Of a stretch of 64,000 bases of DNA, positions 54,901 through 63,021 are shown in pieces. Positions within the stretch are counted from its first letter, which is position 1, and the number at the start of each line of letters is the position of its first letter. The stretch spans positions 248,001 to 312,000 of the forward strand of contig NZ_SLVV01000002.1 in the NCBI RefSeq assembly GCF_004340465.1. The letters are read 5' to 3'. This DNA comes from Mesobacillus foraminis. Its GTDB lineage: Bacteria; Bacillota; Bacilli; Bacillales; Cytobacillaceae. The notes under the pieces are model-generated. The model was not told the DNA's origin, searched no databases, and was given only the letters and a program-made list of their open reading frames with translations. The position numbers and the translations under genes were made by a program.

Positions 54901-55129
54901 TTTGATAGGAGGCTAATCTAGGACAGCTGCACTCAGTCAGTATCGTTCCGGTTTCATCTGCGCACACTTTCACTAAAAACTCCTCATTTGCCGATACGAT
55001 TGCTTCACAGCCTTCGGAGCCATATTGTTTAAATGTTACTTTATCAGCACGAAAAAAAGCATCCCCCCGTTTGAAGGAGACTGTACCGCATTTTTCTTTA
55101 ATGAGATTGTGGCTTAATTTTATATTCAA
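51923..55129 (-). CDS. SNF2-family helicase with SWIM zinc finger (YwqA-like)
   Basis: A 1068-aa DNA-dependent ATPase. A SWIM zinc finger lies near residues 65-85 (CSCPRL...KDCQHIAAVLL), followed by a bacterial SNF2-associated region. The SNF2 core has motif I GILADDMGLGKTLQS (about 638), motif II FFDEAQAFKN (about 743), motif III ALTGTPVENAVEELWS, and the C-terminal helicase domain with FSQFTKMLEIIG, LISLKAGGTGLNLIGAD and ADRAHRFGQ (about 1006). It resembles B. subtilis YwqA and probably remodels protein-DNA or repair intermediates. TTG start behind AAGGAGCGGAG. Single gene. Confidence 0.93.
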   Translation of the reverse strand: MNIKLSHNLIKEKCGTVSFKRGDAFFRADKVTFKQYGSEGCEAIVSANEEFLVKVCADETGTILTECSCPRLASYQKDCQHIAAVLLAVLNHLRQGTSPMEAVIVDTPEDVRLAKGLLTLFNNSTPRSKSRQTLLEKREVLKLVFRCKPVAVPDGHMLGIQLKIGGTSVGDIREFLKRVQKGHPYTISPHFTYDPGEHCFSRETDAVLQELFRMVYDEKTYFEAYAQSSWPVMDNQVTIISPTSWLRLAPLLANAPFVELEHHGQLFSGLQHVSELLPLQFAFYENDVTGFWMEVNGLEETILLNPYSMVLHEGKLVQLKAEDSERLAELKKMLDRSGKNKISIPENQIQLFLEKVIPGLRKLGDVHISQSLTKKYLRTPLVAKLYLDRVNNRLLAGLEFHYENIVIQPLERRVFSPDALIIRDRVKEDSILQLMEESSFTKTDGGYYLQNEELEYEFLYHVLPRLQKVAQIYATTAIRNRVFKENPRPRIRIKAMKERTNWLEFKFNIDGIPEKQIREVLAALEEKRKYYRLRNGSLLSLETREFEKVQQFLSASGYAGELEKGLKVPLIQGLKMLETVEEHALTVDETFYEFLDGMKDPGSLKYEIPGQLESVMRDYQKTGFKWLKQLASYGFGGILADDMGLGKTLQSISFILSELSEIRKQKLPVLIVCPSSLTYNWLSELIKFAPEVQAAVIDGSKEERVKAQAQSGGFDVVITSYPLLRRDIKWYESQCFHTVFFDEAQAFKNPGTQTAKAVKKIRAENSFALTGTPVENAVEELWSIFHIVFPELFLDLKEYSQLTSKNIARRIRPFLLRRRKEEVLPDLPEKTASIESAELNPDQKKLYAAYLAKLRHDTLKHLDKETIRKNRIKILAGLTRLRQICCHPSLFVDGYRGKSAKFDQLMEIVEESRDSGRRLLIFSQFTKMLEIIGHELAYKGIDFFYLDGQTPSEERVRLTGRFNSGEREVFLISLKAGGTGLNLIGADTVILYDLWWNPAVEEQAADRAHRFGQQNPVQVIKLISAGTIEEKIHALQEKKKDMIGELIHSGDSLSSFLTDEDIRDIFTN

Positions 55130-55375
55130 TGCTCCGCTCCTTCCTGAGGAAATAATAAAATGCTCTTAATTAGATTAAGCAAATCTTGAGTCGTGACGCA
55201 TTCAGCCGTCCAAAAATGGGTAATTGAATCATACACTAGTTCCTCGGGTTTATCGATAAATGGACCTGAATAAATATTTCCAATTAATAAGCTTTAAACT
55301 TCTTTTGCCACTATTAAAATACACTTTCGGCAGAATTTCTTAAATGAAAAGCTTTGAGATATAAGTATTAAAATA

Positions 55376-55407
55376 TAAAAAGACCCTTCGGTCAATGTGA
55401 AGGGTCC
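55376..55407 (-). terminator. Intrinsic terminator of the small membrane protein gene
   Basis: GACCCTTC-N9-GAAGGGTC stem followed on the minus strand by TTTTTATATTTT. Confidence 0.85.
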
Positions 55408-55589
55408 TTCCTGTACTTACTCAGATAAATTTTGATTTTCCTCCAAGAGGTCTTGAAGAGTCTTCGTTGGCTGCCTTCTTTTTTTACTCCTGCTTCGTTT
55501 ACATATCTTCTCCAAAAGAAGTTGCTGACCTCCTCAACAATAAGTAGCAGCAAAAGCACAGAGATGGCAATAATCGCCCATTTCATCAT
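55392..55589 (-). CDS. Small single-span membrane protein, about 65 aa
   Basis: Starts MMKWAIIAISVLLLLLIVEEVSNFF, one membrane segment, then a basic tail (WRKIKIYLSKYRKDPSH). The last codons overlap the terminator stem. ATG 55589 follows AAGGGG by nine bases; earlier TTG/ATG codons overlap that site. Not recognised. It lies 87 bp after an orphan holin gene on the same strand, with which it may be transcribed. Confidence 0.55.
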   Translation of the reverse strand: MMKWAIIAISVLLLLLIVEEVSNFFWRRYVNEAGVKKEGSQRRLFKTSWRKIKIYLSKYRKDPSH

Positions 55590-55675
55590 GTTCATCAACC
55601 CCTTTTAGTGAATACCTTCCCTTTTGTTCACGATGATTAACACTTCAGGCCTGCCTTTCTCTTATTTTAGAAAAC

Positions 55676-55942
55676 TCATTCTGGTTTATTGTATTTTTTC
55701 GCTCTATCACTATCTTTGTAACCCTTTGTTGTTGGATCCTGTATAATCCCGAGCATTGCCAGAATAATGAAGATATTGTTTGCAAGTGTCAATACCTCGC
55801 TCTGGATCTGTTCGGAAAGCTGAAAATCTGTGATTCCAAGACTATTTAATCCCTGTAATAGAATTTGTGCTACCAGCATCACTTGCGAAAGGAATGCCAT
55901 TACCCAGCCCCGGTTCTTTAAGCGGACCTTCCAGTTGACCAT
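55676..55942 (-). CDS. Phage holin of the phi-LC3 family, orphan
   Basis: An 88-aa small membrane protein: MVNWKVRLKNRGWVMAFLSQ at the N-terminus, two membrane segments, and the C-terminal IIQDPTTKGYKDSDRAKKY, the usual phi-LC3/SPP1-type holin end. ATG follows GGGGTTAGGGAG. There is no endolysin or other phage gene nearby, so this is either a relic of a prophage or a recruited holin-like protein. Confidence 0.85.
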   Translation of the reverse strand: MVNWKVRLKNRGWVMAFLSQVMLVAQILLQGLNSLGITDFQLSEQIQSEVLTLANNIFIILAMLGIIQDPTTKGYKDSDRAKKYNKPE

Positions 55943-56057
55943 TCTCCCTAACCCCTTTCTTGCTATAAAGCTTTTACTTTATTTTATGCAAGAGCTGGCC
56001 AGGGATTATCCGCTAGTATCTCTCTTCGTTTCTATTTCTTGCAAATATTTCTAGCAA

Positions 56058-57668
56058 CTAGTTCAACAGTCTTATGGATGTTGCAAGAGATTGTTCGTAG
56101 CGAATGCTTTGGTGCAATTTTGCTATCATCCTGTCTATTTCCTCTCTCCTTCCATTCCCGTTACAGGCGATTTGCAGCCAGTTTCGTTCTTTTAAATAGC
56201 CGCTTTCATAATGAAGAATTACTCCGTTCCATCTTAACGTTTTCCCTACTGCTTCTGCTGAGACAGACTCAGGCATCAGTATGGTGAGAATAAAAGGAAA
56301 GCTGTTTTCTCTAGAAGCCATTACAGAAAAACCTCTTTTCTCCAGTTCACACCGAATATAGGCGTATTCTGAGCTTATTAATTCCATTCTCTGTTCTCCG
56401 CACTCCTCCAATGCAGTAATAAGAGCTTCCAGAAGATTTGAGGACTGGGAGAACGGGGTGCTTTCTGCCTGGTGATAGAGTGCCAGATTCAGATAAGACG
56501 GGATCGTATATGAATATTTAGGCTCTGATTCATGGAATACAAAAGAAAGTCCGGTCAATCCCCCTATAGCCTTCCCACTGACCCCGGAAGCCAGATATAC
56601 CCCCTCAAGGTTGATTGGAACAGCCCCGATTGAACTGATACAGTCCAAACAAAGCTTCAAGCCGGCTAGTGAAGCAATCTGCTTCAGCATTTCCATTGAA
56701 TTCAGCATTCCTGTCGAGGTCTCACCGTGAACGGCCCAGATCCATTCGGTTTCTTCCGTAACAGCGGCTTCGATTTCTTCTTTGCCAAAAGGCTGTCCCC
56801 AATCTTTTTCCAGGATTTCGAACGGCAGCCCCATTCGCTCAGCATGTTTTTTTAACCGCTGGCCAAATTCCCCATTTATTAATATGAGCCCCCGGCCTTT
56901 AAGCAGAGACAATTGGCCGGCAATTACATCATTGGCAAGTGAACCAGAACCAAATAGAATCTGGACATCCTTTGCTGAAGCCAGCCTACAAAGCTGTTGT
57001 CGTGCTTGCTTCATTTTCCGGTAAAAATTCTGGGATCTATGGGAAAAGGGCCTGGTGCCGAGAGCCTCCATTACCTTCCTGGTCACATTGACAGGGCCTG
57101 GCAAAAAAGCTGCAGGATCCTTAAGCAGCCTGCCTGCCAGCGATTTTTTAAAACTGGATTCTGTTAAATACAATGGCTGGAAGGAAGCTTCAGGGGTCCC
57201 TGTAAGATGTCCAAAGGGAAGGAAACCCATTTGGCGGTATAGCTTAAGCTCTCTGGTTGTTCCGGAAATCACAGCGGTATCATAACCTGCTTCCAGACAA
57301 TAGGCTGCCATAAATTGTGCGAGCTTAAGAAAAACCCGGCCATTCCGATATTCTTTTTTTACTGCCAGCAGCCTGATTTCACAAATATTTTCAGTTTGGA
57401 TAGTGAGATGATTCTCTACGGCGCCAATTTTTCCATCGAGAGAAAACGGCCTTTTCCCCCGGACACAGAGCATCCCAGCGAGGACGTTGTTCTTCAAACA
57501 AATAATATATGTATTTTCTGCATGGAATTTATCGACCAATACCCCTTCTGAATTTTGTTCATGCTGGGGAATTTCCTCGGAAAACGTCTGATAATTTAAT
57601 TTATGGATCTGTTCAAACTCTTCCGGATGACTCGCAATCTTAAATAAATAATCATTTATTTCCATCAT
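56058..57668 (-). CDS. Fusion protein: GNAT-like N-acyltransferase + class V aminotransferase
   Basis: A 536-aa two-domain protein. Residues 1-170 resemble N-acyl amino acid synthases and other GNAT-fold acyltransferases (KLNYQTFSEEIPQH, NICEIRLLAVKKEYRNGRVFLKL, GYDTAVISGTTRELKLYRQMGF). Residues 186-530 are a PLP aminotransferase of class V: LPGPVNVTRKVMEALGTRPFSHRS, HGETSTGMLNS, D342 in CLDCISSIGAVP, and K366 in ASGVSGKAIGGLTGLSFVF as the PLP lysine. It starts inside the 3' end of a PlsY-like gene (17-bp overlap). Making an N-acylated amine or amino lipid is inferred; I know of no characterised protein with this fusion. Confidence 0.8.
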   Translation of the reverse strand: MMEINDYLFKIASHPEEFEQIHKLNYQTFSEEIPQHEQNSEGVLVDKFHAENTYIICLKNNVLAGMLCVRGKRPFSLDGKIGAVENHLTIQTENICEIRLLAVKKEYRNGRVFLKLAQFMAAYCLEAGYDTAVISGTTRELKLYRQMGFLPFGHLTGTPEASFQPLYLTESSFKKSLAGRLLKDPAAFLPGPVNVTRKVMEALGTRPFSHRSQNFYRKMKQARQQLCRLASAKDVQILFGSGSLANDVIAGQLSLLKGRGLILINGEFGQRLKKHAERMGLPFEILEKDWGQPFGKEEIEAAVTEETEWIWAVHGETSTGMLNSMEMLKQIASLAGLKLCLDCISSIGAVPINLEGVYLASGVSGKAIGGLTGLSFVFHESEPKYSYTIPSYLNLALYHQAESTPFSQSSNLLEALITALEECGEQRMELISSEYAYIRCELEKRGFSVMASRENSFPFILTILMPESVSAEAVGKTLRWNGVILHYESGYLKERNWLQIACNGNGRREEIDRMIAKLHQSIRYEQSLATSIRLLN

Positions 57669-58230
57669 GATGACCTAGCCTTTCGATGATATTGTCTTTA
57701 TGGGCGAGGATCAACCCTAAAATTAACAGCAGTACAGCAAATATAACCATGCCTGTTTCCATGGACCAGAGGAAGAAGGCAGGAATGAATAAAAATGCTC
57801 CTAACCCCGCGACAGTAAAGCTTTTGGCAAATGGATACAGGAGCAAAAATCCACCAATAATAATAAGTGCAGTGAACGGTTCATATGCGAGGATGCCACC
57901 GATAAAAGTGGAAATGCCTTTACCGCCTTTAAGTCCGAAACATACCGGTTTAATATGTCCAAGAACTGAAGCTCCCAATCCCAGCAGCAAAATGTCACCA
58001 GACAAGCCAAATGCCCTCCCTGCCAAAATGACAATCGCGCCTTTCAATGCGTCACCAAAAAATGTCAGGATAAAAGCTTTTTTACCATAAATACGTCCAG
58101 CATTTCGTGCCCCGGCATTCCCGCTTCCTTCCTCGCGGATATCCTTCTTTACAAAAATCTTCAAAACAAAATAGCCTGATATAAAGTTCCCAACAATATA
58201 GGCAGCCAATAAATAAATGAATACGTTCAT
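57652..58230 (-). CDS. PlsY-like glycerol-3-phosphate acyltransferase paralogue
   Basis: A 192-aa protein with five or so membrane segments. The PlsY motifs are present with changes: EEGSGNAGARNAGRIYGKKA (motif 1, usual SGNxGATN), VCFGLKGGKGISTFIGGI (motif 2, usual GGKAVAT) and LAHKDNIIERL (motif 3, usual HRxNIxRL). It should transfer acyl groups from acyl-phosphate to a glycerol-phosphate-like acceptor. The ATG lies behind GAGGTAGAG. It is coupled to the downstream fusion gene. The motif differences suggest a special paralogue rather than the housekeeping PlsY. Confidence 0.83.
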   Translation of the reverse strand: MNVFIYLLAAYIVGNFISGYFVLKIFVKKDIREEGSGNAGARNAGRIYGKKAFILTFFGDALKGAIVILAGRAFGLSGDILLLGLGASVLGHIKPVCFGLKGGKGISTFIGGILAYEPFTALIIIGGFLLLYPFAKSFTVAGLGAFLFIPAFFLWSMETGMVIFAVLLLILGLILAHKDNIIERLGHHDGNK

Positions 58231-58427
58231 GATTCTCTACCTCAATCTATCCTCTAATCTATTATATTCGACATTTCTCCATGTTTTTCCTTTTTTCTGT
58301 AAAAATTATGTCATTTGGTGCATCAATTACAAAACCCAATGTTCAATCAATCTATGTTTTATTCTATTTCCATTAAGGTAAATCTTTCCTGAAACGGTGT
58401 AAAAGAAATAAATTTTGAAATGAGCAT

Positions 58428-58450
58428 AAAAAAAACGCCAGAACGGCGCC
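58428..58450 (-). terminator. Intrinsic terminator of the 58.5-kb small gene
   Basis: CGCC-N5-GGCG short stem followed on the minus strand by a run of eight T. Confidence 0.65.
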
Positions 58451-58465
58451 TCTTAAAAATTCCGG

Positions 58466-58699
58466 CTATACGTTTTTTACGACCATGTACAGCCTGTTAT
58501 TTCGTTCCTCCTTCTCCTCTTCAACCGCTAAATCATACTTTTTCAGCAAATGGAAGACCTCGTTAAGAATTTCCTGTGTATGTTCCCCTTCAAAAAAGGT
58601 TCCAAATAATGGCTTCAACTCTTCTGGTAAGTATGCGGCCTGCTCTTCGTATTTTCTCCTGACATCTTCGTGACTGTGATTCAATTTACATTCACCCAC
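58466..58699 (-). CDS. Hypothetical protein, about 77 aa
   Basis: Not recognised. The product (VGECKLNHSHEDVRRKYEEQ...) is acidic and helical, with KYEEQAAYLPEELKPLFGTF and HLLKKYDLAVEEEKEERNNR. It has a Cys and two His near the start but no clear metal site. The likely start is GTG 58699, eight bases after GAGGAGG; ATG 58705 sits very close to that site. Single gene with its own terminator. A cytosolic helical protein is all that can be said. Confidence 0.55.
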   Translation of the reverse strand: MGECKLNHSHEDVRRKYEEQAAYLPEELKPLFGTFFEGEHTQEILNEVFHLLKKYDLAVEEEKEERNNRLYMVVKNV

Positions 58700-59005
58700 G
58701 GACATTCCCTCCTCTTCAAACAAATCACCTTTAGAATATCAGTTTCCTATATCAATTACCTTAAAAAACGCCTCATTAAACAGATTCCAGGGATTCGAAT
58801 TGACGGATGTATCCGGGTAACCATCATTACCTATGTATTCGTAACATTTTAATTGGGGATTGGTTGAGCGGCGATTAAACTGCAATTATCACCGGTAGAA
58901 GCTTTTGTTAAAGTGTACACCTCTAAAAGATGCAAAATACAGTTCGAGAAAGGCAAAAGTAATAGCAACCCTGTCTCATTGAAGTATGAGGGCTGCTTAT
59001 TTTTA
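58700..59005. other. Intergenic region of about 300 bp, nothing recognised
   Basis: Between two minus-strand genes. AT-rich without a recognised RNA or gene. Confidence 0.4.
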
Positions 59006-59992
59006 CTAGTTTTCGGGTGATAAAGGTGGCTTTTCAAGCCAGCCATACTTGATCGAAAGATTAGCTCCATCCTCAGTATATAAGCCGACTTCTGCTGCCA
59101 GCCTTAAATAATCCGCAATAAGATCCCGCCTTTGGCTTTGTGCAGCACACACGCCGTAATTGCCAACTCCCGTAATGCTTGCAAGTCCTGAGTGATACAT
59201 CATCAGCTTTTCGGAGAAAATGGGCTCCTGTGAGTTTAAGGGTGATAAGTGTACAGACCCAGAGGCAATAATTTTATCTTTTGTCAGAATACCCGAAAGC
59301 ACTTTGATATTTTTTAGAGAGAGATTCCAGCCTCGTTCAAAGTACTCTTTGATTTCCTTTGTTTTTGCTGTCTGGGCAAATCCTGCAATCAGTGCCTGTC
59401 CAAGTACATTGGTTTCAATATTTGAATGAAGATGACTGATTTCTAAAAAACTCAAGCTTCTTTTCGGTCCAAACCAGCCAGAAAGAAATGACTGTTTACC
59501 GGCAAAATCGACCTCCAAAGGAGTCGGAATCACTGGGGAACGGACATTTAATCCTTTTTCCAGAAGGGTTTCAGTCACACGGTTGTACAGTTCAATAGTA
59601 CTTTCAAGAGCTTCCGACATATATTTTCTGATGTCAGCCCTGTATGTATTGGGAAGTGCATAACCATAAGAGCTTAGGCCGCCTTTTGTCATATTTCTTA
59701 TGTAATATAAATAAAACGTATCAGAATACAAAGGAGGCGCCTCCGGGTTGACATCTTCAGTCGTGAAGCCCTTCGGGACCGGAATCTCTGCTTCAAGAAA
59801 AATAGCTCTTGCTGTATCCAGGTGGTTCTTTGACAACTGAAGAGCCAGTGCCAGCATTTCTTTGACATCAGAATCTTCAGCATGCCTTAGAAACATGCCT
59901 AGTACACATTCAGCCATGCTGTCCCCCATAAAATTGGTCCAAAGATAGGCAATTTCAGAAGAAGTAAGAGGAATTGAGCTTTTATGATCCAT
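59006..59992 (-). CDS. DUF3231 family protein (spore-coat-F/ferritin-like duplicated domain)
   Basis: A 328-aa protein made of two related halves (about 8-165 and 176-325), each starting with the same pattern: LTSSEIAYLWTNFMGDSMAECVL and LSFLEISHLHSNIETNVLGQALI. Helices, acidic residues and conserved His/Glu positions suggest a four-helix ferritin-like fold, but no metal-site is claimed. DUF3231 proteins are frequent in Bacillus and often near coat or CotF-like genes. ATG lies after AGAGGTGC. Single gene divergent from corA. Confidence 0.8.
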   Translation of the reverse strand: MDHKSSIPLTSSEIAYLWTNFMGDSMAECVLGMFLRHAEDSDVKEMLALALQLSKNHLDTARAIFLEAEIPVPKGFTTEDVNPEAPPLYSDTFYLYYIRNMTKGGLSSYGYALPNTYRADIRKYMSEALESTIELYNRVTETLLEKGLNVRSPVIPTPLEVDFAGKQSFLSGWFGPKRSLSFLEISHLHSNIETNVLGQALIAGFAQTAKTKEIKEYFERGWNLSLKNIKVLSGILTKDKIIASGSVHLSPLNSQEPIFSEKLMMYHSGLASITGVGNYGVCAAQSQRRDLIADYLRLAAEVGLYTEDGANLSIKYGWLEKPPLSPEN

Positions 59993-60112
59993 ACCGCACC
60001 TCTAAATATTTTTTATCCACTCCTTGCATAGTCTGCGATAAATAGCTAAGATTTATTCTGAATAAGCATATAATAATTGAACGAACAGCTTTTAGGGAAT
60101 AAAGGAGAACTC

Positions 60113-61063
60113 ATGATTAGAACGCTAGCTGTTACGAAAGACAATGCGATTGTGACTAATACCGCTGTTGAAGAACTGGTAAATGGGGATTTTAGCTGGT
60201 ACTGGATCGATTTTCACCAGCCCTCACAAGAAGAATCAATTGTATTGAGGACGCCCCTTCAATTTCATCCACTGGCGATTGAAGACTGCCTTCACACGCT
60301 GCAAAGACCAAAACTCGATTATTACGAGAATTACACCTTTTTTGTTACACATGCCCTCAACCAGCAGAGCCTGGAAAAGGAAGAGGTTGATTTATTTTTA
60401 TCCGCCAATTATATTGTCACCTATCACCAGAAACCATCTTCAGAAATAAATGAGGTATGGAAAAGGTTTAAATTATCGACGGATGCCAGCATATGGCAGC
60501 CAAGTCTTGTTCTCTATCATATCCTGGATAAAATTGTTGATAACTATTTCCCGCCAATTTACCGTATTGAGGATATCTTGAACGACCTTGATGAAAACTC
60601 CCAGGAACAGTCAATGGAGTCCCTGCTCGACAGTCTGTTTGATACCAGGCATGACCTGCTATCCTTGAGGCATACAATTGGACCGATGAGGGACCTTGTT
60701 TACAGGATGATCAATTCTCAGCGGCTGCAAGGACAGTTAGCCAACCGGGAATACTTTTCTGACATTCACGACCACTTATTAAAACTTACTGAAATGGTCG
60801 ATGCCAATCGGGAGCTTACCACGGACATCCGGGACAGCTATCTCTCTCTGAATTCACATGAAACGAATAGGGTGATGAAGGTTCTGACTGTCATCACCAC
60901 TATATTTATGCCATTGACCTTTATTGCCGGCATTTATGGAATGAACTTTCAGCATATGCCTGAGTTATCATGGAAATATGGATACCTGGCGACATTGATC
61001 CTCATGCTCGTCATTGGCCTCGGAATGTTTTTATGGTTCAGGAAAAAAGGCTGGTTTAAATAG
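60113..61063 (+). CDS. corA: CorA-family magnesium/divalent cation channel
   Basis: A 316-aa Mg2+ channel subunit. The large N-terminal cytosolic domain is followed by long helices (RHDLLSLRHTIGPMRDLVYRM) and two C-terminal membrane segments. The signature YGMNF stands between them (FIAGIYGMNFQHMPELSWKYGY). Length matches CorA. The start at 60113 is set by AAAGGAGA ahead; an in-frame ATG at 60077 lacks a site. No Mg riboswitch was seen upstream. It is a single gene. Confidence 0.93.
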   Translation: MIRTLAVTKDNAIVTNTAVEELVNGDFSWYWIDFHQPSQEESIVLRTPLQFHPLAIEDCLHTLQRPKLDYYENYTFFVTHALNQQSLEKEEVDLFLSANYIVTYHQKPSSEINEVWKRFKLSTDASIWQPSLVLYHILDKIVDNYFPPIYRIEDILNDLDENSQEQSMESLLDSLFDTRHDLLSLRHTIGPMRDLVYRMINSQRLQGQLANREYFSDIHDHLLKLTEMVDANRELTTDIRDSYLSLNSHETNRVMKVLTVITTIFMPLTFIAGIYGMNFQHMPELSWKYGYLATLILMLVIGLGMFLWFRKKGWFK

Positions 61064-61102
61064 CTTAAATCCAGGTACGCCTTAGGGGTAAATACATGGT
61101 TC

Positions 61103-61572
61103 CTAATCTTTTATGTCCCAATGATTGAATTTGGTTGTTTCATATCCTACTGAGCCAGATTCGTACCAGGCTGCGGCCTTCATTACAAGAGGCGAGGAAT
61201 TGTCGAAATGGAGTTTTCAAAGGTAATAAACTCTGCTCCGGCTGAATCCTCTCCCTTTTTAATGGGCTTTACGATTCCTTGCATTCTTCTGATTTTATAC
61301 AAGGCAGGAATATGATGGACATGGGTCTAATCTTTCCATTTTGCCGGAAACATAAAAATCCACGATCCCCAAATTGCGATCAATCTCTGAACTTCATCCA
61401 GTTTCTTCAGTGACATCTCTTTAGAGCCACATTTTAGCCCTCTGTATCCTCAAGTCTGCTGCCGGGAATATCAAAATGGTTTCCATAAGCCACGGCTTTT
61501 GTATACAACAAGAAGAGTATCATTCTCAACGCAAACTCCCTATACGCCAAACGTGCGAAGATATTTCGTCAT
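61103..61572 (-). pseudogene. Decayed Nudix hydrolase gene
   Basis: The start is intact (GAGGAGA, then ATG at 61572, encoding MTKYLRTFGV), then a TAG, GVCVENDTLLVVYKSRGLW, a frameshift, HFDIPGSRLEDTEG (degenerate Nudix box), GIVDFYVSGK, KPIKKGEDSAGAEFITFENS, and finally SSPLVMKAAAWYESGSVGYE to the TAG at 61103. At least four lesions (two stops, two or more frameshifts). The total length, about 156 codons, equals a normal single-domain Nudix enzyme. The original substrate is not known. Confidence 0.78.
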
Positions 61573-62003
61573 TTTAATCTCCTCGGTTCATTATGTAAGT
61601 TGCTTTGTATGGAAAAAATCTATATTGGGACCTGCAACCTGTTGTCCGGGTTTAAACTACTCCTCAAATATATATTGTTTCTAATTTTTCCTTGGGATTT
61701 TTTGGATCTCCTCTTCCCCATTTTTCAAACTGCACGTTTTATTTTTCCAGTCTTTTTTAACTGGACCTTCCTCTTTTTTATCTTTCATGCTAGATCTCTA
61801 ATTTGCATAATTCCCCATTTCATTTCCAAATCTCTTTCTTTATTTCTAATATTTTTCACACGGATCTATCTTTTATCTCTAAGTCTTTTTTTATATGTAA
61901 AAATTACCAATGTATTTTGGCTGTTATTTTTCACCATAAACGGGAATAGACCATTGGGACAAGCGAAGGAAGCTTGGTTAAAAAGTTAATAGGAGGAATG
62001 AAT
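61573..62003. other. AT-rich intergenic stretch before the Mn-catalase gene
   Basis: No gene was recognised; a plus-strand 129-aa open frame (61600-61989) is mostly Phe/Leu/Ile and has no ribosome site. It contains the candidate sigma-B promoter annotated separately. Confidence 0.5.
61923..61947 (+). promoter_or_regulatory. Candidate sigma-B promoter of the manganese catalase gene
   Basis: GTTATT and GGGAAT separated by 13 bp, about 56 bp upstream of the start. In B. subtilis the homologous ydbD belongs to the sigma-B regulon. Confidence 0.4.
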
Positions 62004-62840
62004 ATGTTTAGCCATATCAAACAACTACAATTTGAAGCGAAACCTGAGAGACCAGATCCGTTATATGCAAAGAAACTTCAAGAGCTGATCGGCGGTCAAT
62101 TCGGCGAGATGAGTGTAGCGATGCAATATTTATTCCAGGGCTGGTCTGTCAGAGGGAATGATAAATATAAAGACTTGCTTCTCGATATTGGTACAGAAGA
62201 AATTGGACATATTGAAATGCTGGCTACAATGGTTTCCAGATTACTAGATGATGCACCTGTCCATCTTCAGGAGGAAGCCGCTAAAGATCCTGTTATTGGC
62301 GCCGTTATGGGCGGTATGAATCCACAGCATGCCATCGTGGCGGGGCTTGGCGCCCGTCCAAGTGACAGTGTTGGCAACCCGTGGATGGGCAGCTACATTA
62401 TTTCCAGTGGAAACCTTCTGGCAGATTTCAGGGCAAATTTAAATGCAGAATCACAAGGGCGTCTTCAGGCTGTCCGCCTTTATGAAATGACCGATGACCG
62501 TGGAGTGAAAGACCTTCTTTCCGTATTGATTGCCAGGGATTCCTACCACCAGAACCAATGGGCAGCAGCAATCGCCGAGCTTGAGGAGCAAGAAGGCCTT
62601 CTTGTGCCAAGCACCTTCCCAAGAGAAAAAGAACGTTTGGACATATCCTACAAGCTGTATAACTTTTCAGAAGGAGAAGAAAGCAGTACTGGCCGCTGGG
62701 CACAAGGGCAGGCTCTCGATGGCCAGGGCGAATACGAATATGTCAGTTCCCCTGTACCTGAGGGTGAACGGCCTAACCTTAAGCCGGCTCCTTCCAACCT
62801 TCATAATACACTGCCGATGGACGGCAAGCTCCACCGCTAG
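62004..62840 (+). CDS. Manganese catalase
   Basis: A non-heme catalase of about 278 residues that destroys H2O2. All expected ligands are present: E35 in GEMSVAMQY, E66 and H69 in EEIGHIEM, E149 in NLNAESQGR, and H182 in RDSYHQNQW. The domain closes with the typical GLLVPSTFPREKER and a C-terminal tail with SNLHNTLP. It resembles B. subtilis YdbD/CotJC group. The start is set by GGAGG seven bases ahead; an upstream in-frame start at 61974 has no site. A sigma-B-like promoter precedes, and a terminator follows. Confidence 0.93.
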   Translation: MFSHIKQLQFEAKPERPDPLYAKKLQELIGGQFGEMSVAMQYLFQGWSVRGNDKYKDLLLDIGTEEIGHIEMLATMVSRLLDDAPVHLQEEAAKDPVIGAVMGGMNPQHAIVAGLGARPSDSVGNPWMGSYIISSGNLLADFRANLNAESQGRLQAVRLYEMTDDRGVKDLLSVLIARDSYHQNQWAAAIAELEEQEGLLVPSTFPREKERLDISYKLYNFSEGEESSTGRWAQGQALDGQGEYEYVSSPVPEGERPNLKPAPSNLHNTLPMDGKLHR

Positions 62841-62852
62841 ATTAAAAGACCT

Positions 62853-62886
62853 GCTGCCTGGCCTCACCGTCAGGCAGCTGTTTTTG
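62853..62886 (+). terminator. Intrinsic terminator of the Mn-catalase gene
   Basis: GCTGCCTG-N10-CAGGCAGC followed by TGTTTTTG. Confidence 0.88.
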
Positions 62887-63021
62887 TTTAATGCCCCCAG
62901 CTTCCCCCCTTTCCTACCAGCATTCATTTCCTATATAATATCTTAGATAAGGGTACCGATGAAACTTCTTCGAGATTTTTTACGTATAATAGGTAGAACA
63001 TCAAGAAAGTTAGGAGATCTA

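Noticed and set aside
55676-58230. Prophage remnant covering the holin and nearby genes.
   Set aside because: Only the holin is phage-like; no integrase, endolysin, structural gene or attachment-site repeat was seen nearby.
58849-59070. Minus-strand 73-aa open frame overlapping the end of the DUF3231 gene.
   Set aside because: It lacks a ribosome site and overlaps the better-supported DUF3231 gene in another frame.
61600-61989. Plus-strand 129-aa open frame rich in Phe, Leu and Ile before the Mn-catalase gene.
   Set aside because: Composition reflects a T-rich plus strand; there is no ribosome site, and it overlaps the catalase start.
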